A stretch of 64,000 nt of DNA, taken from a virus. Shown here one piece after another: positions 1 through 8,503 of the stretch. A model generated the notes under the pieces. That model worked only from the letters and a program-made list of their open reading frames with translations, ran no database searches and was not told the DNA's origin. The DNA lies in the IMG/VR virus record IMGVR_UViG_3300009127_000250, positions 1-64,000 of that record; one strand, written 5' to 3'. The position numbers and the translations under genes are program-made. Position 1 is the first letter of the stretch. Every line of letters begins with the position of its first letter.

Positions 1-12
1 ATAGGTGTTAAT

Positions 13-2457
13 ATGAAGTATACAGAGAAAATGCCCGACATCAGCATCGAAAGCGAAATGAAAAAATCGTATCTCGATTATGCCATGAGCGTGATCATTG
101 GCAGAGCTTTGCCGGAGGTGCGAGACGGCCTTAAGCCGGTCCATCGTCGGGTCCTGTTTGCCATGCGCGAACTCAGAAACGATTGGAACAAGGCCTATAA
201 GAAATCTGCCCGTATCGTGGGTGATGTTATCGGAAAGTACCACCCCCATGGCGACACGGCCGTTTATGATACTATCGTGCGGATGGCCCAGGATTTTTCT
301 CTGAGGTATCCCCTTGTAGACGGTCAGGGTAATTTTGGTTCCATCGATGGTGATCCGCCTGCTGCCATGCGGTATACCGAGATCAGAATGATGCCTTTGG
401 CCCATCAGATGTTGGAGGATCTGGATAAGGAAACCGTTGATCTTGCAGCAAATTATGATGAATCGTTAACAGAGCCTACGGTGCTTCCGGCCAGAGTGCC
501 TAATCTTATCGTCAACGGCTCTTCCGGTATTGCCGTCGGCATGGCAACCAACATCCCACCTCATAATCTATCGGAAGTGATTGAGGCCATCAAGGCCATC
601 ATCGACAATCCCGGTCTTACTTGGCAGGATATCATGAATTACATTCCGGGGCCTGACTTTCCTACCGGCGCCATGGTTTACGGAACCAAAGGAATCCATG
701 AAGCCTATCAGAACGGGCGCGGGATAATCCGGATACGGGCCAGGGTGATCATTGAAAAAGACAAAAGAACCAAACGAGAGACCATCATTGTTACCGAACT
801 TCCCTATCAGGTCAACAAAGCCAGGCTTATCGAAAAGATTGCGGGCCTTATGCGAAACAAACAGATCGAGGGGATCAGATATATAAGAGATGAATCCGAC
901 AGGGAAGGCATGCGGATCGCACTGGGCCTGAAAAAAGATCAGATTGCCGAAGTAATTATCAATCAGCTTTACAAGCACACGCAGATGGAGAACAGCTTCG
1001 GCATCATTTTTCTTGCAGTTGTAGACAATCAACCCCAGCTTTTAACTTTAAAAGAGATTCTCGAATATTTCATCCTGCACCGCAAGGAAATTATTATTCG
1101 GCGGGTGCGGTATGACTTAAAGAAAGCCGAAGCGCGGGCTCATATTCTGGAAGGCTTGAAAACCGCCCTTAATAATATTGATGATGTAGTTTCCATGATT
1201 CGGGAATCAAAATTGCCGGAAGAAGCCAGAACACGCTTGACCCAGACATTCGCTTTGACCATGATCCAAGCCCAGGCCATATTGGATATGCGTTTGCAGC
1301 GCCTTACCGGCCTTGAGCAGGAAAAAATAATCGAAGAATACAAGCGTATTCTTAAAGATATCAACTGGTATAAGGAAATTCTCGGCAGCGAGCGTCTGGT
1401 CAAAAATATAATCAAGGATGAACTTGCCGAATTACAACAAGAGTTCGGAGACCGGCGCCGGACCGAGATCGTAGAAGCTACCAAAGAAATCACCATTGAA
1501 GATATGATTGTTGAAGAGGACATGGTGGTTAGTATTTCCAATACCGGTTATATCAAGCGTAACCCGATTACCCTTTACCGGAGCCAGCAACGTGGCGGTA
1601 GAGGCAAGACCGCTATGGGCGTAAAAGAGGAAGATTTTGTCAGCCATCTCTTTGTTGCTTCCACCCATCATACCTTTCTGTTTTTTACGAATCTGGGAAA
1701 GGTTTACTGGTGCAAGGTGTATGAAATCCCGCAGGCCGGGCGTCAGAGCCGCGGCAAAGCGATCGTCAACCTGCTTAACTTTGGCAAGGATGAAAGGCTG
1801 ACGACGGTGTTGCCGGTGGAATCCTTTGAACCAGGCTACCATATTATTATGGCGACCCGCAACGGACTGGTTAAAAAGACGGATATTATGGCCTTCAGCA
1901 GGCCCAGAGCAGGCGGTATTATTGCCTTGAAACTGATGCCTGGCGACGAACTGATCGCTGCCAGGATTACCGACGGCACCTGGAATGTTTTTTTATGTTC
2001 GGCCATGGGCAAATCGATACGTTTTCACGAGTCGAATGTGCGTCCCAGTGGCCGTATCGCCAGAGGAGTTTTTGGACTGCGGCTCGCTCCTGATGACCGT
2101 ATTGTGGGCATGGAGGTGTTAAGTCATGGCCAGACCCTGTTCACGGCTACGGAGAATGGTTTCGGCAAGCGAACGTCTATTGATGAGTATCCTCTCCGTA
2201 ACCGCGGCGGCAAAGGCGTTATTACGATTAAAACTACCGAGCGCAACGGGCAGGTTGTCGGCATGCTGCTTGTTGATGATGATGATGATTTAATGGTGAT
2301 GACGGACAGTGGCAAGCTCATCCGAATGGCTATTAAGAATATTTCGGTAATAAGCCGCAATACCCAGGGCGTAAAACTGATCGGGATGATGGCTGAAGAA
2401 AGGGTTGTCGGTGTTGCCAGACTTGCGGAGAAGGAGGATGATGTCAGCACATCATAA
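13..2457 (+). CDS. gyrA: DNA gyrase subunit A
   Basis: GyrA (814 aa) is the breakage-reunion subunit of gyrase, which introduces negative supercoils together with GyrB. The N-terminal topoisomerase fold has the catalytic tyrosine Y121 in the RYTEIR motif, and the quinolone-pocket helix reads [10 protein letters not shown], with Thr at the position that is Ser in E. coli. The GyrA box QRGGRGK near residue 525 precedes the C-terminal beta-pinwheel and separates gyrase from topoisomerase IV. Length suits a full protein. It sits 12 bases upstream of the gpsA start and is probably cotranscribed with it. This is host chromosome. Confidence 0.97.
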   Translation: MKYTEKMPDISIESEMKKSYLDYAMSVIIGRALPEVRDGLKPVHRRVLFAMRELRNDWNKAYKKSARIVGDVIGKYHPHGDTAVYDTIVRMAQDFSLRYPLVDGQGNFGSIDGDPPAAMRYTEIRMMPLAHQMLEDLDKETVDLAANYDESLTEPTVLPARVPNLIVNGSSGIAVGMATNIPPHNLSEVIEAIKAIIDNPGLTWQDIMNYIPGPDFPTGAMVYGTKGIHEAYQNGRGIIRIRARVIIEKDKRTKRETIIVTELPYQVNKARLIEKIAGLMRNKQIEGIRYIRDESDREGMRIALGLKKDQIAEVIINQLYKHTQMENSFGIIFLAVVDNQPQLLTLKEILEYFILHRKEIIIRRVRYDLKKAEARAHILEGLKTALNNIDDVVSMIRESKLPEEARTRLTQTFALTMIQAQAILDMRLQRLTGLEQEKIIEEYKRILKDINWYKEILGSERLVKNIIKDELAELQQEFGDRRRTEIVEATKEITIEDMIVEEDMVVSISNTGYIKRNPITLYRSQQRGGRGKTAMGVKEEDFVSHLFVASTHHTFLFFTNLGKVYWCKVYEIPQAGRQSRGKAIVNLLNFGKDERLTTVLPVESFEPGYHIIMATRNGLVKKTDIMAFSRPRAGGIIALKLMPGDELIAARITDGTWNVFLCSAMGKSIRFHESNVRPSGRIARGVFGLRLAPDDRIVGMEVLSHGQTLFTATENGFGKRTSIDEYPLRNRGGKGVITIKTTERNGQVVGMLLVDDDDDLMVMTDSGKLIRMAIKNISVISRNTQGVKLIGMMAEERVVGVARLAEKEDDVSTS

Positions 2458-2469
2458 GGTAAGTTGCGG

Positions 2470-3504
2470 ATGAAAGATCAGATTAATGCAAAGGATATTA
2501 AAATCGGTGTTGTGGGAGCCGGAAGCTGGGGAACTTCTCTTGCCAATCTTCTGGCTTTGAAAGGCTACAAGATCGACTTGTGGGTATTTGAAAAGGAAGT
2601 CAAAGACCAAATTGAGACATATAGAGAAAACAAGGTGTTTCTTCCCGGTTTTTCCCTTTCCGACAATTTGTTCCCATCCAATGATATGGCCCGGGTTGTC
2701 AAGGGCAAAGAACTTGTACTGATTGTAGTTCCGTCACACGTAATGCGGGAAACCGCGCATAAAATGTCCGGTCATCTTTCAAATAAAACGATGGTGGTTT
2801 CGGCTTCCAAAGGCATTGAGAACCAAACCCATTTGACCATGACCGGTGTGTTGCAAGAGGTCCTGCCCGCAATTCCTGAAAACGCCTTTGCAGTCCTTTC
2901 GGGTCCGAGTTTTGCCCAGGAAGTTTCTAAAAAATTTCCTACCGTTGTTACTGCGGCATCAAAAGATCCCCAGGTCGCCAGAACTGTGCAACATGTTTTT
3001 GCCACGGATTACTTCAGAGTCTATACCAGTGATGACGTTATCGGAGTTGAACTGGGAAGTGCCGTCAAGAACGTAATAGCGATTGCCGCCGGCATTATTG
3101 ACGGTCTTGGGCTGGGATTAAACACCAGGGCCGCCCTGATTACGAGAGGTCTTGTAGAGATTCGCCGGCTGGGTATTGAGCTTGGCGCCAACCCCCGTAC
3201 TTTTACAGGACTTACCGGTGTCGGGGATTTAGTACTGACCTGCACCGGCGATCTTAGCAGAAATCACACTTTGGGGAAAAAGATCGGTGCGGGCATGCAG
3301 CTAAAGGATATCTTGTCTGAAATGCATATGGTCGCAGAGGGAGTCAAGACCGCCAAGTCCGTTTACAATTTGTCACGCAAGCTTGGGGTTGAGATGCCCA
3401 TTGCCCATGAGGTATACCACATCCTATATGAAGATATTGCACCCATCGAAGCCGCGCGCCGCTTGATGACCCGTGATCTTAAAGACGAGCTGGATGAATA
3501 TTAG
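2470..3504 (+). CDS. gpsA: Glycerol-3-phosphate dehydrogenase [NAD(P)+]
   Basis: GpsA (344 aa) reduces dihydroxyacetone phosphate to sn-glycerol-3-phosphate, the phospholipid backbone precursor. The N-terminal Rossmann motif GAGSWGT follows a short leader, and the catalytic lysine lies in GSAVKNVIAIAAGI. I prefer the ATG at 2470; an in-frame TTG at 2464 is possible. It follows gyrA closely and belongs to the host chromosome. Confidence 0.96.
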   Translation: MKDQINAKDIKIGVVGAGSWGTSLANLLALKGYKIDLWVFEKEVKDQIETYRENKVFLPGFSLSDNLFPSNDMARVVKGKELVLIVVPSHVMRETAHKMSGHLSNKTMVVSASKGIENQTHLTMTGVLQEVLPAIPENAFAVLSGPSFAQEVSKKFPTVVTAASKDPQVARTVQHVFATDYFRVYTSDDVIGVELGSAVKNVIAIAAGIIDGLGLGLNTRAALITRGLVEIRRLGIELGANPRTFTGLTGVGDLVLTCTGDLSRNHTLGKKIGAGMQLKDILSEMHMVAEGVKTAKSVYNLSRKLGVEMPIAHEVYHILYEDIAPIEAARRLMTRDLKDELDEY

Positions 3505-3886
3505 GCGCTGCATTGGTTTGGAAAAACGCCGGGCTTCAAGATTTTACTGCAAGGCGATATCAACAACGCTATAAAAGGGCGCCCCAATATTTGTGATTTG
3601 TCAAAGTTTTCGAGAAGTTGTAAAATGTTTTCGCAGCAATCATAAATATTGGGTCACCGTGATATACCCTGGCAGACGACCAGGATATCTTCTTGCAGCA
3701 AAACCCTGAAGCCCTTTTTCCCGAAGTTACTGAGAAGTTACTATTTTTATAGATTAATTGTCTTAAGTACTGTTTTTTATTAAGGCTCATCCTGCTGAAA
3801 GCGGGACTCAGGCAGCCAGATTTTTTACATTTTATCACCAGCAGGCTTAACTTAACGAGCAACCAGCAACGAGTAACCAGTTATCT
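3505..3886. other. Intergenic region between gpsA and radC
   Basis: About 380 bases with no convincing gene on either strand. Near its right end two 13-base direct repeats, AACGAG(C/T)AACCAG, lie at 3854-3880, just before the radC start. I see no clear terminator or promoter. Confidence 0.5.
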
Positions 3887-4552
3887 ATGACCGCAAGCAA
3901 ACCACATAAAGGTGAAGGTCACCGCCAGCGTCTGCGAGAACGGTTTCTTAAATCGGGTTTGTCAGGATTTCATGATTATGAAGTGGTTGAACTCCTATTG
4001 ACCCTTGTCACTCCGCGCAAAGACTGTAAGTCTGCGGCCAAGGCTGCTTTGCGGCGCTTTAAAACACTGCAGGGGGTACTGGAGGCCTCTCCCCAAGAGC
4101 TTTGCGAAGTTGAAGGGATCGGGCCCAAAAATCTGCTGGGCGTCAAGCTGATAAAGGCTGTTGGTGATCGGTATCTAAAGCAGAAATTGATTGAAAAAGA
4201 TCCCTTGAACAACTCGCAAGCCCTGTTCGATTACCTCTACCATAGTATAAGAGATAAGAATCGGGAATGCTTCAATGTTATTTTTCTGGATGCTAAAAAC
4301 CGGGTTATTACTTCTGAAACCCTTTTTGAGGGGACTTTGACGGCAAGCTCTGTTTACCCGCGGGAAGTGGTCATCGCGGCCTTGAATCATCATGCCGCCG
4401 CCCTCATATTTGCCCACAACCACCCTTCGGGTGATCCCCAGCCGTCCCAAGAAGATATCGGCATTACGCGCCGGCTTATATTTGCTTGCAGGGTGGTGGG
4501 AATTACGGTTCATGAGCATTTGATTATAGGGGCTAATACACGCCATGAATAA
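3887..4552 (+). CDS. radC: RadC/JAMM-domain protein, 3' end replaced by prophage
   Basis: RadC family (221 aa as read), with an N-terminal helix-hairpin-helix-like region and a C-terminal JAMM metalloprotease-like domain. The metal motif FAHNHPSGDP..PS..D is intact near residues 185-200. Family members normally end with a stretch like HLIIGxxxxxSFxxxG after the last strand. Here the protein reads VHEHLIIGANTRHE and stops, so roughly ten conserved C-terminal residues are replaced. This marks the left prophage junction. The molecular function of the family is uncertain; whether the chimeric end is active is unknown. Confidence 0.88.
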   Translation: MTASKPHKGEGHRQRLRERFLKSGLSGFHDYEVVELLLTLVTPRKDCKSAAKAALRRFKTLQGVLEASPQELCEVEGIGPKNLLGVKLIKAVGDRYLKQKLIEKDPLNNSQALFDYLYHSIRDKNRECFNVIFLDAKNRVITSETLFEGTLTASSVYPREVVIAALNHHAAALIFAHNHPSGDPQPSQEDIGITRRLIFACRVVGITVHEHLIIGANTRHE

Positions 4553-4602
4553 TATCAATCACTTACAAAGGCACATTACCAAATTATTACCAATTTGGAC
4601 TT
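4530..4602. other. Predicted left attachment site (attL) in the radC 3' end
   Basis: RadC similarity ends at about 4535-4540, and the minus-strand integrase gene ends at 4602. Between them are direct repeats ATTACCAAATT and ATTACCAATTT (about 4575-4597), which could be arm-type integrase sites. The crossover core is probably in the ATTATAGGGGCTAATAC stretch. The partner attR lies outside the window, so the exact core cannot be fixed. Confidence 0.6.
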
Positions 4603-5762
4603 TATGAGACAGGTTTTTCGTCCTTTTTTTCGTTCCTTTTTTCTTTATCCATCACCCTTTCAAAAGCCGATCCGTCATCTCTGGTCAAATTCGGAATAAA
4701 GCGATTATATCTTTTTAACGTGGTTTCCACATCTGTATGGCCGAGCATCTTTGATACCCATGTGATCGATTCCCCAGCTGCAATATGGAGTGTAGCAAAA
4801 GTGTGGCGCATTTGCTTTTGTGGCCTGTATTTCAATCCGGCCAACCTCAGATAATGCCTCCATTTCTGGCGCATGGTACAAACCGTCCATTGTCGGTTTG
4901 TATGAGTTAACCAAACAAACTTACCCATTAATCCGGTTCTGGCTTCCTGACGGTGCAAGGCATCAATTGCAATCGGTTTAAGATCAACATCACGGATGGA
5001 CGATTTTGTCTTGGGTAATCCGGTTGAGCCGTTCTGTCGACGGTTTTCCCTTATAAGAGTTTTACGGTTGAAATAATCTATATGCTCCCATTTTAAAGCA
5101 TATAGTTCTCCCGGCCTCAATCCGGTCCTTGACCAAAATATAATTAGATCCCGCCAGTTGGGATATTTTTCAAGATAACTAAGCCAGTACTTTAGTTCTT
5201 CAAACGAAAAAGGATCTATTTCAGAAGGGCGTTCATCCAGTTTGCCGATTCCTGCACAAGGGTATTCAGGTATTAGTTTTCGTTTCGTGGCAAACAACAG
5301 CACCATGCAAAGCGTTATCATATACTGATTGACAGTTGACTCTGATAAATTTTTTCCCTGTAATAATTTTCTAAAAACCAAGACATCATGTTCTTCAATG
5401 TTCCCGATGGACCAACCGCCAAAGTACGGCTCTATATGATTAGTAAAATGGCGTTCATAGTTTCTTTGCGTTCCAAACGTTATAGTCTTTTGGGATAACC
5501 ATATTTCGAATACTTCGGAAAGGGTAATATCGGTTACCGTTTTTTGGAAATGTTTGGCCTTTGAGCCGTTGGGGAAAAATTTAAGATAGTCGAACGTACC
5601 GGTTTTAACATGGTATTCAATAGCCTTCCATTTGGACTTAACCCTGGCCTGATTCTTTTTAGTGATGTCACCTTCATATTCGACACATCTTACCCGCTGA
5701 TCGTTTGGTAAAGTGCACCGAAAATCTATTACCAGCTTGTCACCCCGTCTGCCGACTGCCAT
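4602..5762 (-). CDS. int: Tyrosine-recombinase phage integrase
   Basis: 386 aa site-specific recombinase. The N-terminal arm-binding and SAM-like core-binding regions (about 1-180) precede the catalytic domain: R216 in GLRPGEL, the QMRHTFAT box (R319; the usual preceding His is Lys316), H342 in LGHTD and the nucleophile Y352 in LKRYNRF. It lies at the prophage edge next to the attachment site and overlaps the upstream xis-like gene by 23 bases, so the two are translated from one message. The Lys for His change is tolerated in some phage integrases. Confidence 0.95.
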   Translation of the reverse strand: MAVGRRGDKLVIDFRCTLPNDQRVRCVEYEGDITKKNQARVKSKWKAIEYHVKTGTFDYLKFFPNGSKAKHFQKTVTDITLSEVFEIWLSQKTITFGTQRNYERHFTNHIEPYFGGWSIGNIEEHDVLVFRKLLQGKNLSESTVNQYMITLCMVLLFATKRKLIPEYPCAGIGKLDERPSEIDPFSFEELKYWLSYLEKYPNWRDLIIFWSRTGLRPGELYALKWEHIDYFNRKTLIRENRRQNGSTGLPKTKSSIRDVDLKPIAIDALHRQEARTGLMGKFVWLTHTNRQWTVCTMRQKWRHYLRLAGLKYRPQKQMRHTFATLHIAAGESITWVSKMLGHTDVETTLKRYNRFIPNLTRDDGSAFERVMDKEKRNEKKDEKPVS

Positions 5763-5952
5763 CTTGCTCCTCCATCCATTCTATGAACTCTTTGCGTTTG
5801 ATAACGACCTTTTTACCCACCTTAAGATAATGAACACCCCTGATCAATTTGCCGTCATTAATATACTGATATAATGTGGCAATGGCAAACCCAAAATGTT
5901 CAGCAGCACCTTTTACTGATAGAGTGTAAGGCGGGATTAAGGAAGATTTCAA
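5740..5952 (-). CDS. xis: Excisionase-like HTH_17 protein
   Basis: 70 aa with a MerR/excisionase-type winged helix: AEHFGFAIATLYQYINDGKL followed by the wing VHYLKVGKKVVIKRKEF and the usual C-terminal EW. Such proteins direct integrase toward excision. It is translationally coupled to int. The symbol is by position and fold; a repressor-like role is possible. Confidence 0.7.
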   Translation of the reverse strand: MKSSLIPPYTLSVKGAAEHFGFAIATLYQYINDGKLIRGVHYLKVGKKVVIKRKEFIEWMEEQDGSRQTG

Positions 5953-5969
5953 CTATATAGCCCTTTCTA

Positions 5970-6011
5970 AAAAAAAAATTGGGAAGGGGCGCGGCAACCC
6001 CCCTCCCCAAT
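5970..6011 (-). terminator. Intrinsic terminator/attenuator upstream of xis-int
   Basis: Read on the minus strand, the hairpin arms (6011-6000 and 5989-5978) form a 12-base stem with one mismatch, followed by a run of about nine T (plus-strand A-run 5970-5978). It sits 18 bases before the xis-like start codon, so it would stop leftward transcripts before xis-int unless read through. Confidence 0.7.
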
Positions 6012-6048
6012 AAAATAAATGCCGTTAGACTGTTGGCCTCTATCCATT

Positions 6049-6129
6049 ACCGCTGCCCGGGGTGCAGCGGTCCCCCGCGAAAGCCGGTCGTCCTTGCTGT
6101 TCTTGGGTAAACGGCGATACCCTCAAGGA
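6049..6129 (-). ncRNA. Candidate structured leader of the xis-int transcript
   Basis: Two strong hairpins lie upstream of the attenuator: an 8-bp stem ACCGCTGC/GCAGCGGT (6049-6056 with 6064-6071), and a nested stem of TCCTTG/CAAGGA (6091-6096 with 6124-6129) around GGGTA/TACCC (6105-6109 with 6118-6122). The order structured RNA, terminator, then xis-int on the minus strand resembles a riboswitch or attenuator leader. I could not match it to a known riboswitch class. Confidence 0.4.
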
Positions 6130-6187
6130 GACGCAGGGTGACAAAACCAAAACCAATAAAGGGTATAAGGTTGTTGGAAGTGGCTAA

Positions 6188-6241
6188 TTCTTACTATATG
6201 TAAAATACTGTGTCAATGAGAATGTTTACTTTTGGTAAGAA
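6188..6241. promoter_or_regulatory. Two degenerate copies of the prophage operator
   Basis: TTCTTACTATATGTAA (6188-6203) and TTTACTTTTGGTAAGAA (6225-6241) resemble the palindrome at 8122-8140. They lie upstream of the structured xis-int leader, so the repressor may also control leftward excision transcription. Confidence 0.55.
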
Positions 6242-6306
6242 TTAAGGTAAAAAATATCTTTCAGAAAATATCATTAATTTTCCACTGGATATTTTTACAG
6301 TCATTA

Positions 6307-6444
6307 TTATACTTGTTTATTAAGTAATAATTTTTTGAGCTTATAATAAACCAACGGTTTGTCATGTATGAGTTTTCGCAATTTATCCATTAAGTACTGT
6401 TTTTGGTTTGTTTCAACCCCATGCTTCAATGCAACTTCCCCCAT
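6307..6444 (-). CDS. Small basic protein, 45 aa, unknown
   Basis: Starts with ATG after the ribosome-binding site GGAGGC and encodes a short lysine-rich helical protein ending LKKLLLNKQV. It lies between the PAS-LuxR regulator and the xis leader on the same strand. I recognise no family; the good ribosome-binding site is the main support. Confidence 0.5.
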   Translation of the reverse strand: MGEVALKHGVETNQKQYLMDKLRKLIHDKPLVYYKLKKLLLNKQV

Positions 6445-6477
6445 CTTGCCTCCGTTTATAATTTATTTTAAGACATT

Positions 6478-7485
6478 TTATATTAGTCTGTCTGCAAAAT
6501 ATTTTTCCAAATTTCTTATTTTAGATGGAATATTGAGTTTGTTCCGTAAATTTCTTCGATGAACTTCAATAGTTTTAGGGCTCAAATTAAATATTTCAGC
6601 TATTTCAATAGTTGATTTACCTTGCCTTATCTGTTCGACAATCTTTAGCTCCATTCTGGTTAGATTTTTAAATATTTGGCGGGCTTTTAATTCGGCCTTC
6701 TCCCGCTCTCTTTCCTTTAACAAAACCCTTAAAGCTATAATAATTTCTTCTTTTTCTTGTTCAGCCTTTTTACGATCAGTAATATCAATAACTGTTGTAC
6801 GAATTCCAACAATTTTTTCATTTTTTTTTATAGGAGCAGAAGATGAAACTCCCCACCGTTGCGTACCATCCTTACAAATAATCTGAAATTCAGCCGGTGG
6901 AACTTCTATTCCTTGCGCCATTTGTGAAAGACGACTAATATATTGGTCATGGTTGCTCGGATCTATTAACTGTTTTATATTCAACCCTTTAGCCAGGTCT
7001 TCACGTGTATATCCAGTTATGTCATGACCATATTGATTGCTGTAAGTACATTTTCCTGCAAGATCAGATTCGACAATAACAGTTGGTAATTGATCGGCAG
7101 TTTCTCTCCATCGTCTTTCACTTTCTTCCAGTTGGGTAATATCTCGAAAAATTCCTATAACATATCTATTTTCGTTAACAGCAATTAGCTCTAACGTCAT
7201 TTCACCAACAATGGTTCTGCCATCTTTTCGTTTTAATGTCACCTGAACCGCTGATATACATTTTTCATCTTCGAGTCTTTTATAAAAACCTGCCCTTTGT
7301 TCCGGATTTACCCACATATTTAAATCTTGGGTAGTTTTTCCGATCATTTCACTGGCACTAAAACCTAATAATTTCTCTCCTTCTCGATTGACTGCAATAA
7401 ATTGTTGTGTGGCAAAGTTTATAATACCAATACCAATAGGAGCCAATTGGAATATTCTAAAAAAAATATCTCGATCTAAAAACAA
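6478..7485 (-). CDS. PAS-PAS-LuxR-type transcription regulator
   Basis: 335 aa: two PAS domains (about residues 5-115, with NREGEKLLGFSASEMIGKTT, and 125-245, with YGHDITGYTREDLAKGL), a coiled-coil linker, then a LuxR/GerE helix-turn-helix (about 270-330; ELKIVEQIRQGKSTIEIAEI, KTIEVHRRNLRNKL). There is no kinase or receiver domain, so it looks like a one-component sensor. It lies between integrase and repressor in the lysogeny module, which suggests a small-molecule, redox or light input into the prophage switch, or a host-benefit cargo gene. Confidence 0.85.
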   Translation of the reverse strand: MFLDRDIFFRIFQLAPIGIGIINFATQQFIAVNREGEKLLGFSASEMIGKTTQDLNMWVNPEQRAGFYKRLEDEKCISAVQVTLKRKDGRTIVGEMTLELIAVNENRYVIGIFRDITQLEESERRWRETADQLPTVIVESDLAGKCTYSNQYGHDITGYTREDLAKGLNIKQLIDPSNHDQYISRLSQMAQGIEVPPAEFQIICKDGTQRWGVSSSAPIKKNEKIVGIRTTVIDITDRKKAEQEKEEIIIALRVLLKEREREKAELKARQIFKNLTRMELKIVEQIRQGKSTIEIAEIFNLSPKTIEVHRRNLRNKLNIPSKIRNLEKYFADRLI

Positions 7486-7549
7486 CTAAGCCCCGCTCTC
7501 ATTTACTAAGTCATTGAAGTAATTGCAAGATTTTTTATCCCTATTTAAT

Positions 7550-7579
7550 CCCTTAGTTTTCCCTTAGAAAGACTAAGGG
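7550..7579. promoter_or_regulatory. CCCTTAG direct and inverted repeats upstream of the PAS-LuxR gene
   Basis: CCCTTAG at 7550-7556 and 7561-7567, then CTAAGGG at 7573-7579, within the likely promoter region of the minus-strand PAS-LuxR gene. LuxR-type proteins bind short dyads, so autoregulation is plausible. Evidence is positional only. Confidence 0.4.
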
Positions 7580-7612
7580 ATATTTCTTATATTGGCAATA
7601 ATTGATAAATAT

Positions 7613-7646
7613 TAAAAAAAAAGCCACGATTATATATCGCGGCTTT
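7613..7646 (-). terminator. Terminator after the XRE repressor gene
   Basis: The hairpin AAGCCACGAT/ATCGCGGCTT (7621-7630 with 7636-7645) is followed on the minus strand by about nine T. It lies 30 bases past the repressor stop codon and would insulate the repressor from the downstream PAS-LuxR gene. Confidence 0.75.
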
Positions 7647-7674
7647 CAATTAGATTTATTATTTTGTAAAAATT

Positions 7675-8013
7675 TTAACTATTTTCCAATAAAAGTCTAA
7701 CAGACTCAAAATGTTTCGGCCTTTTATCTGACGGAAGATCGAGCCATTCCTGTAATTTTATAATCATTTTAAAATCATCTCTGGAATACCGTTTATTAGA
7801 CAAAAGATCTATCATTGAAACATTAAAAATTTGTGAAAGTTTAAAAATTTTTTCCTGGTCCATCCCTTTGGTTCCATTTTCAATTTGAGATACCATACCA
7901 GAACTCTCATAGCCAAGCTTATGGGCAAGATCCATTTGTGTCATGCCATGAATATCCCTAAGTGTTTTAATTTTTTCACCGAGCATTTTTTTAAATTGCT
8001 TTTGTTTAGCCAT
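7675..8013 (-). CDS. XRE/Cro-type prophage repressor
   Basis: 112 aa. The N-terminal helix-turn-helix (about 12-68) contains MTQMDLAHKLGYESSGMVSQ IENGT, the canonical lambda-repressor-like fold. The short C-terminal region has no LexA-type peptidase, so self-cleavage on SOS induction is unlikely. It is divergent from the early genes across a 200-base region with two operator copies, the standard position of a lysogeny repressor, and is my candidate for the protein reading the dispersed operator. Confidence 0.85.
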   Translation of the reverse strand: MAKQKQFKKMLGEKIKTLRDIHGMTQMDLAHKLGYESSGMVSQIENGTKGMDQEKIFKLSQIFNVSMIDLLSNKRYSRDDFKMIIKLQEWLDLPSDKRPKHFESVRLLLENS

Positions 8014-8080
8014 GCAGCCACCTCCTTCTTTTATAACCTGAACAAATAACAGAATAAGTTATATCTTCCTAAAAGTAAAT

Positions 8081-8140
8081 CTCTAATAGTAAGAAAAAAA
8101 CAACATATACCTTGACATACATTCTTACTTATAGTAAGAA
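8081..8140 (+). promoter_or_regulatory. Early promoter with prophage operators
   Basis: A half-degenerate operator (CTCTAATAGTAAGAA, 8081-8095) and the perfect palindrome TTCTTACTTATAGTAAGAA (8122-8140). A TTGACA box at 8112-8117 with 17-base spacing places a weak -10 (TAAGAA, 8135-8140) inside the right half of the palindrome, so a bound repressor would block the rightward early promoter. The same geometry recurs at 58074-58102. Confidence 0.75.
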
Positions 8141-8213
8141 CTGCTCATATATATCTAAACTGCAAATAAATTTTCGACGCTATTAATTACATAAGACGCA
8201 AACAGGGGAAACA

Positions 8214-8420
8214 ATGCAAAATCAAGCTTTTAAGGATGTCGAAATGGGTAAAAAAATCATTCAGGAAAACTTTAAAATGGATGATGAAATGCAATCCAAA
8301 CTCCTGAAAGCCGCCGGCACCCTGGATGAATCAAAATCTAAGGTTATTCGGGCTTGTATCCATCTTGCCTTACCAACTTTAGAAGCCAACCCTTTATTGA
8401 TTCGTCTTATCGAAGACTGA
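8214..8420 (+). CDS. Small helical protein, possible ribbon-helix-helix regulator
   Basis: 68 aa, first gene of the rightward early operon, preceded by AGGGGAAAC. The stretch LDESKSKVIRACIHLAL is compatible with the helical part of a ribbon-helix-helix fold, but the strand is not obvious. It may be a Cro-like or antirepressor partner by position. Function not assigned. Confidence 0.6.
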   Translation: MQNQAFKDVEMGKKIIQENFKMDDEMQSKLLKAAGTLDESKSKVIRACIHLALPTLEANPLLIRLIED

Positions 8421-8503
8421 CCTGATTAACAATACAATTTTGGTATTACCTAAACCTATTTTTAGTTGTGGGCTTGTAATTTAATATTATCAAGGAGCTA
8501 TGT

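Noticed and set aside
3854-3880. TIGR-like repeat upstream of radC
   Set aside because: Two AACGAG(C/T)AACCAG repeats spaced 14 bases apart do not follow the 18/36-base register and lie in host DNA.
6359-6562. Plus-strand 67-residue reading frame
   Set aside because: It overlaps the minus-strand 45-residue gene and the end of the PAS-LuxR gene, and has no ribosome-binding site.
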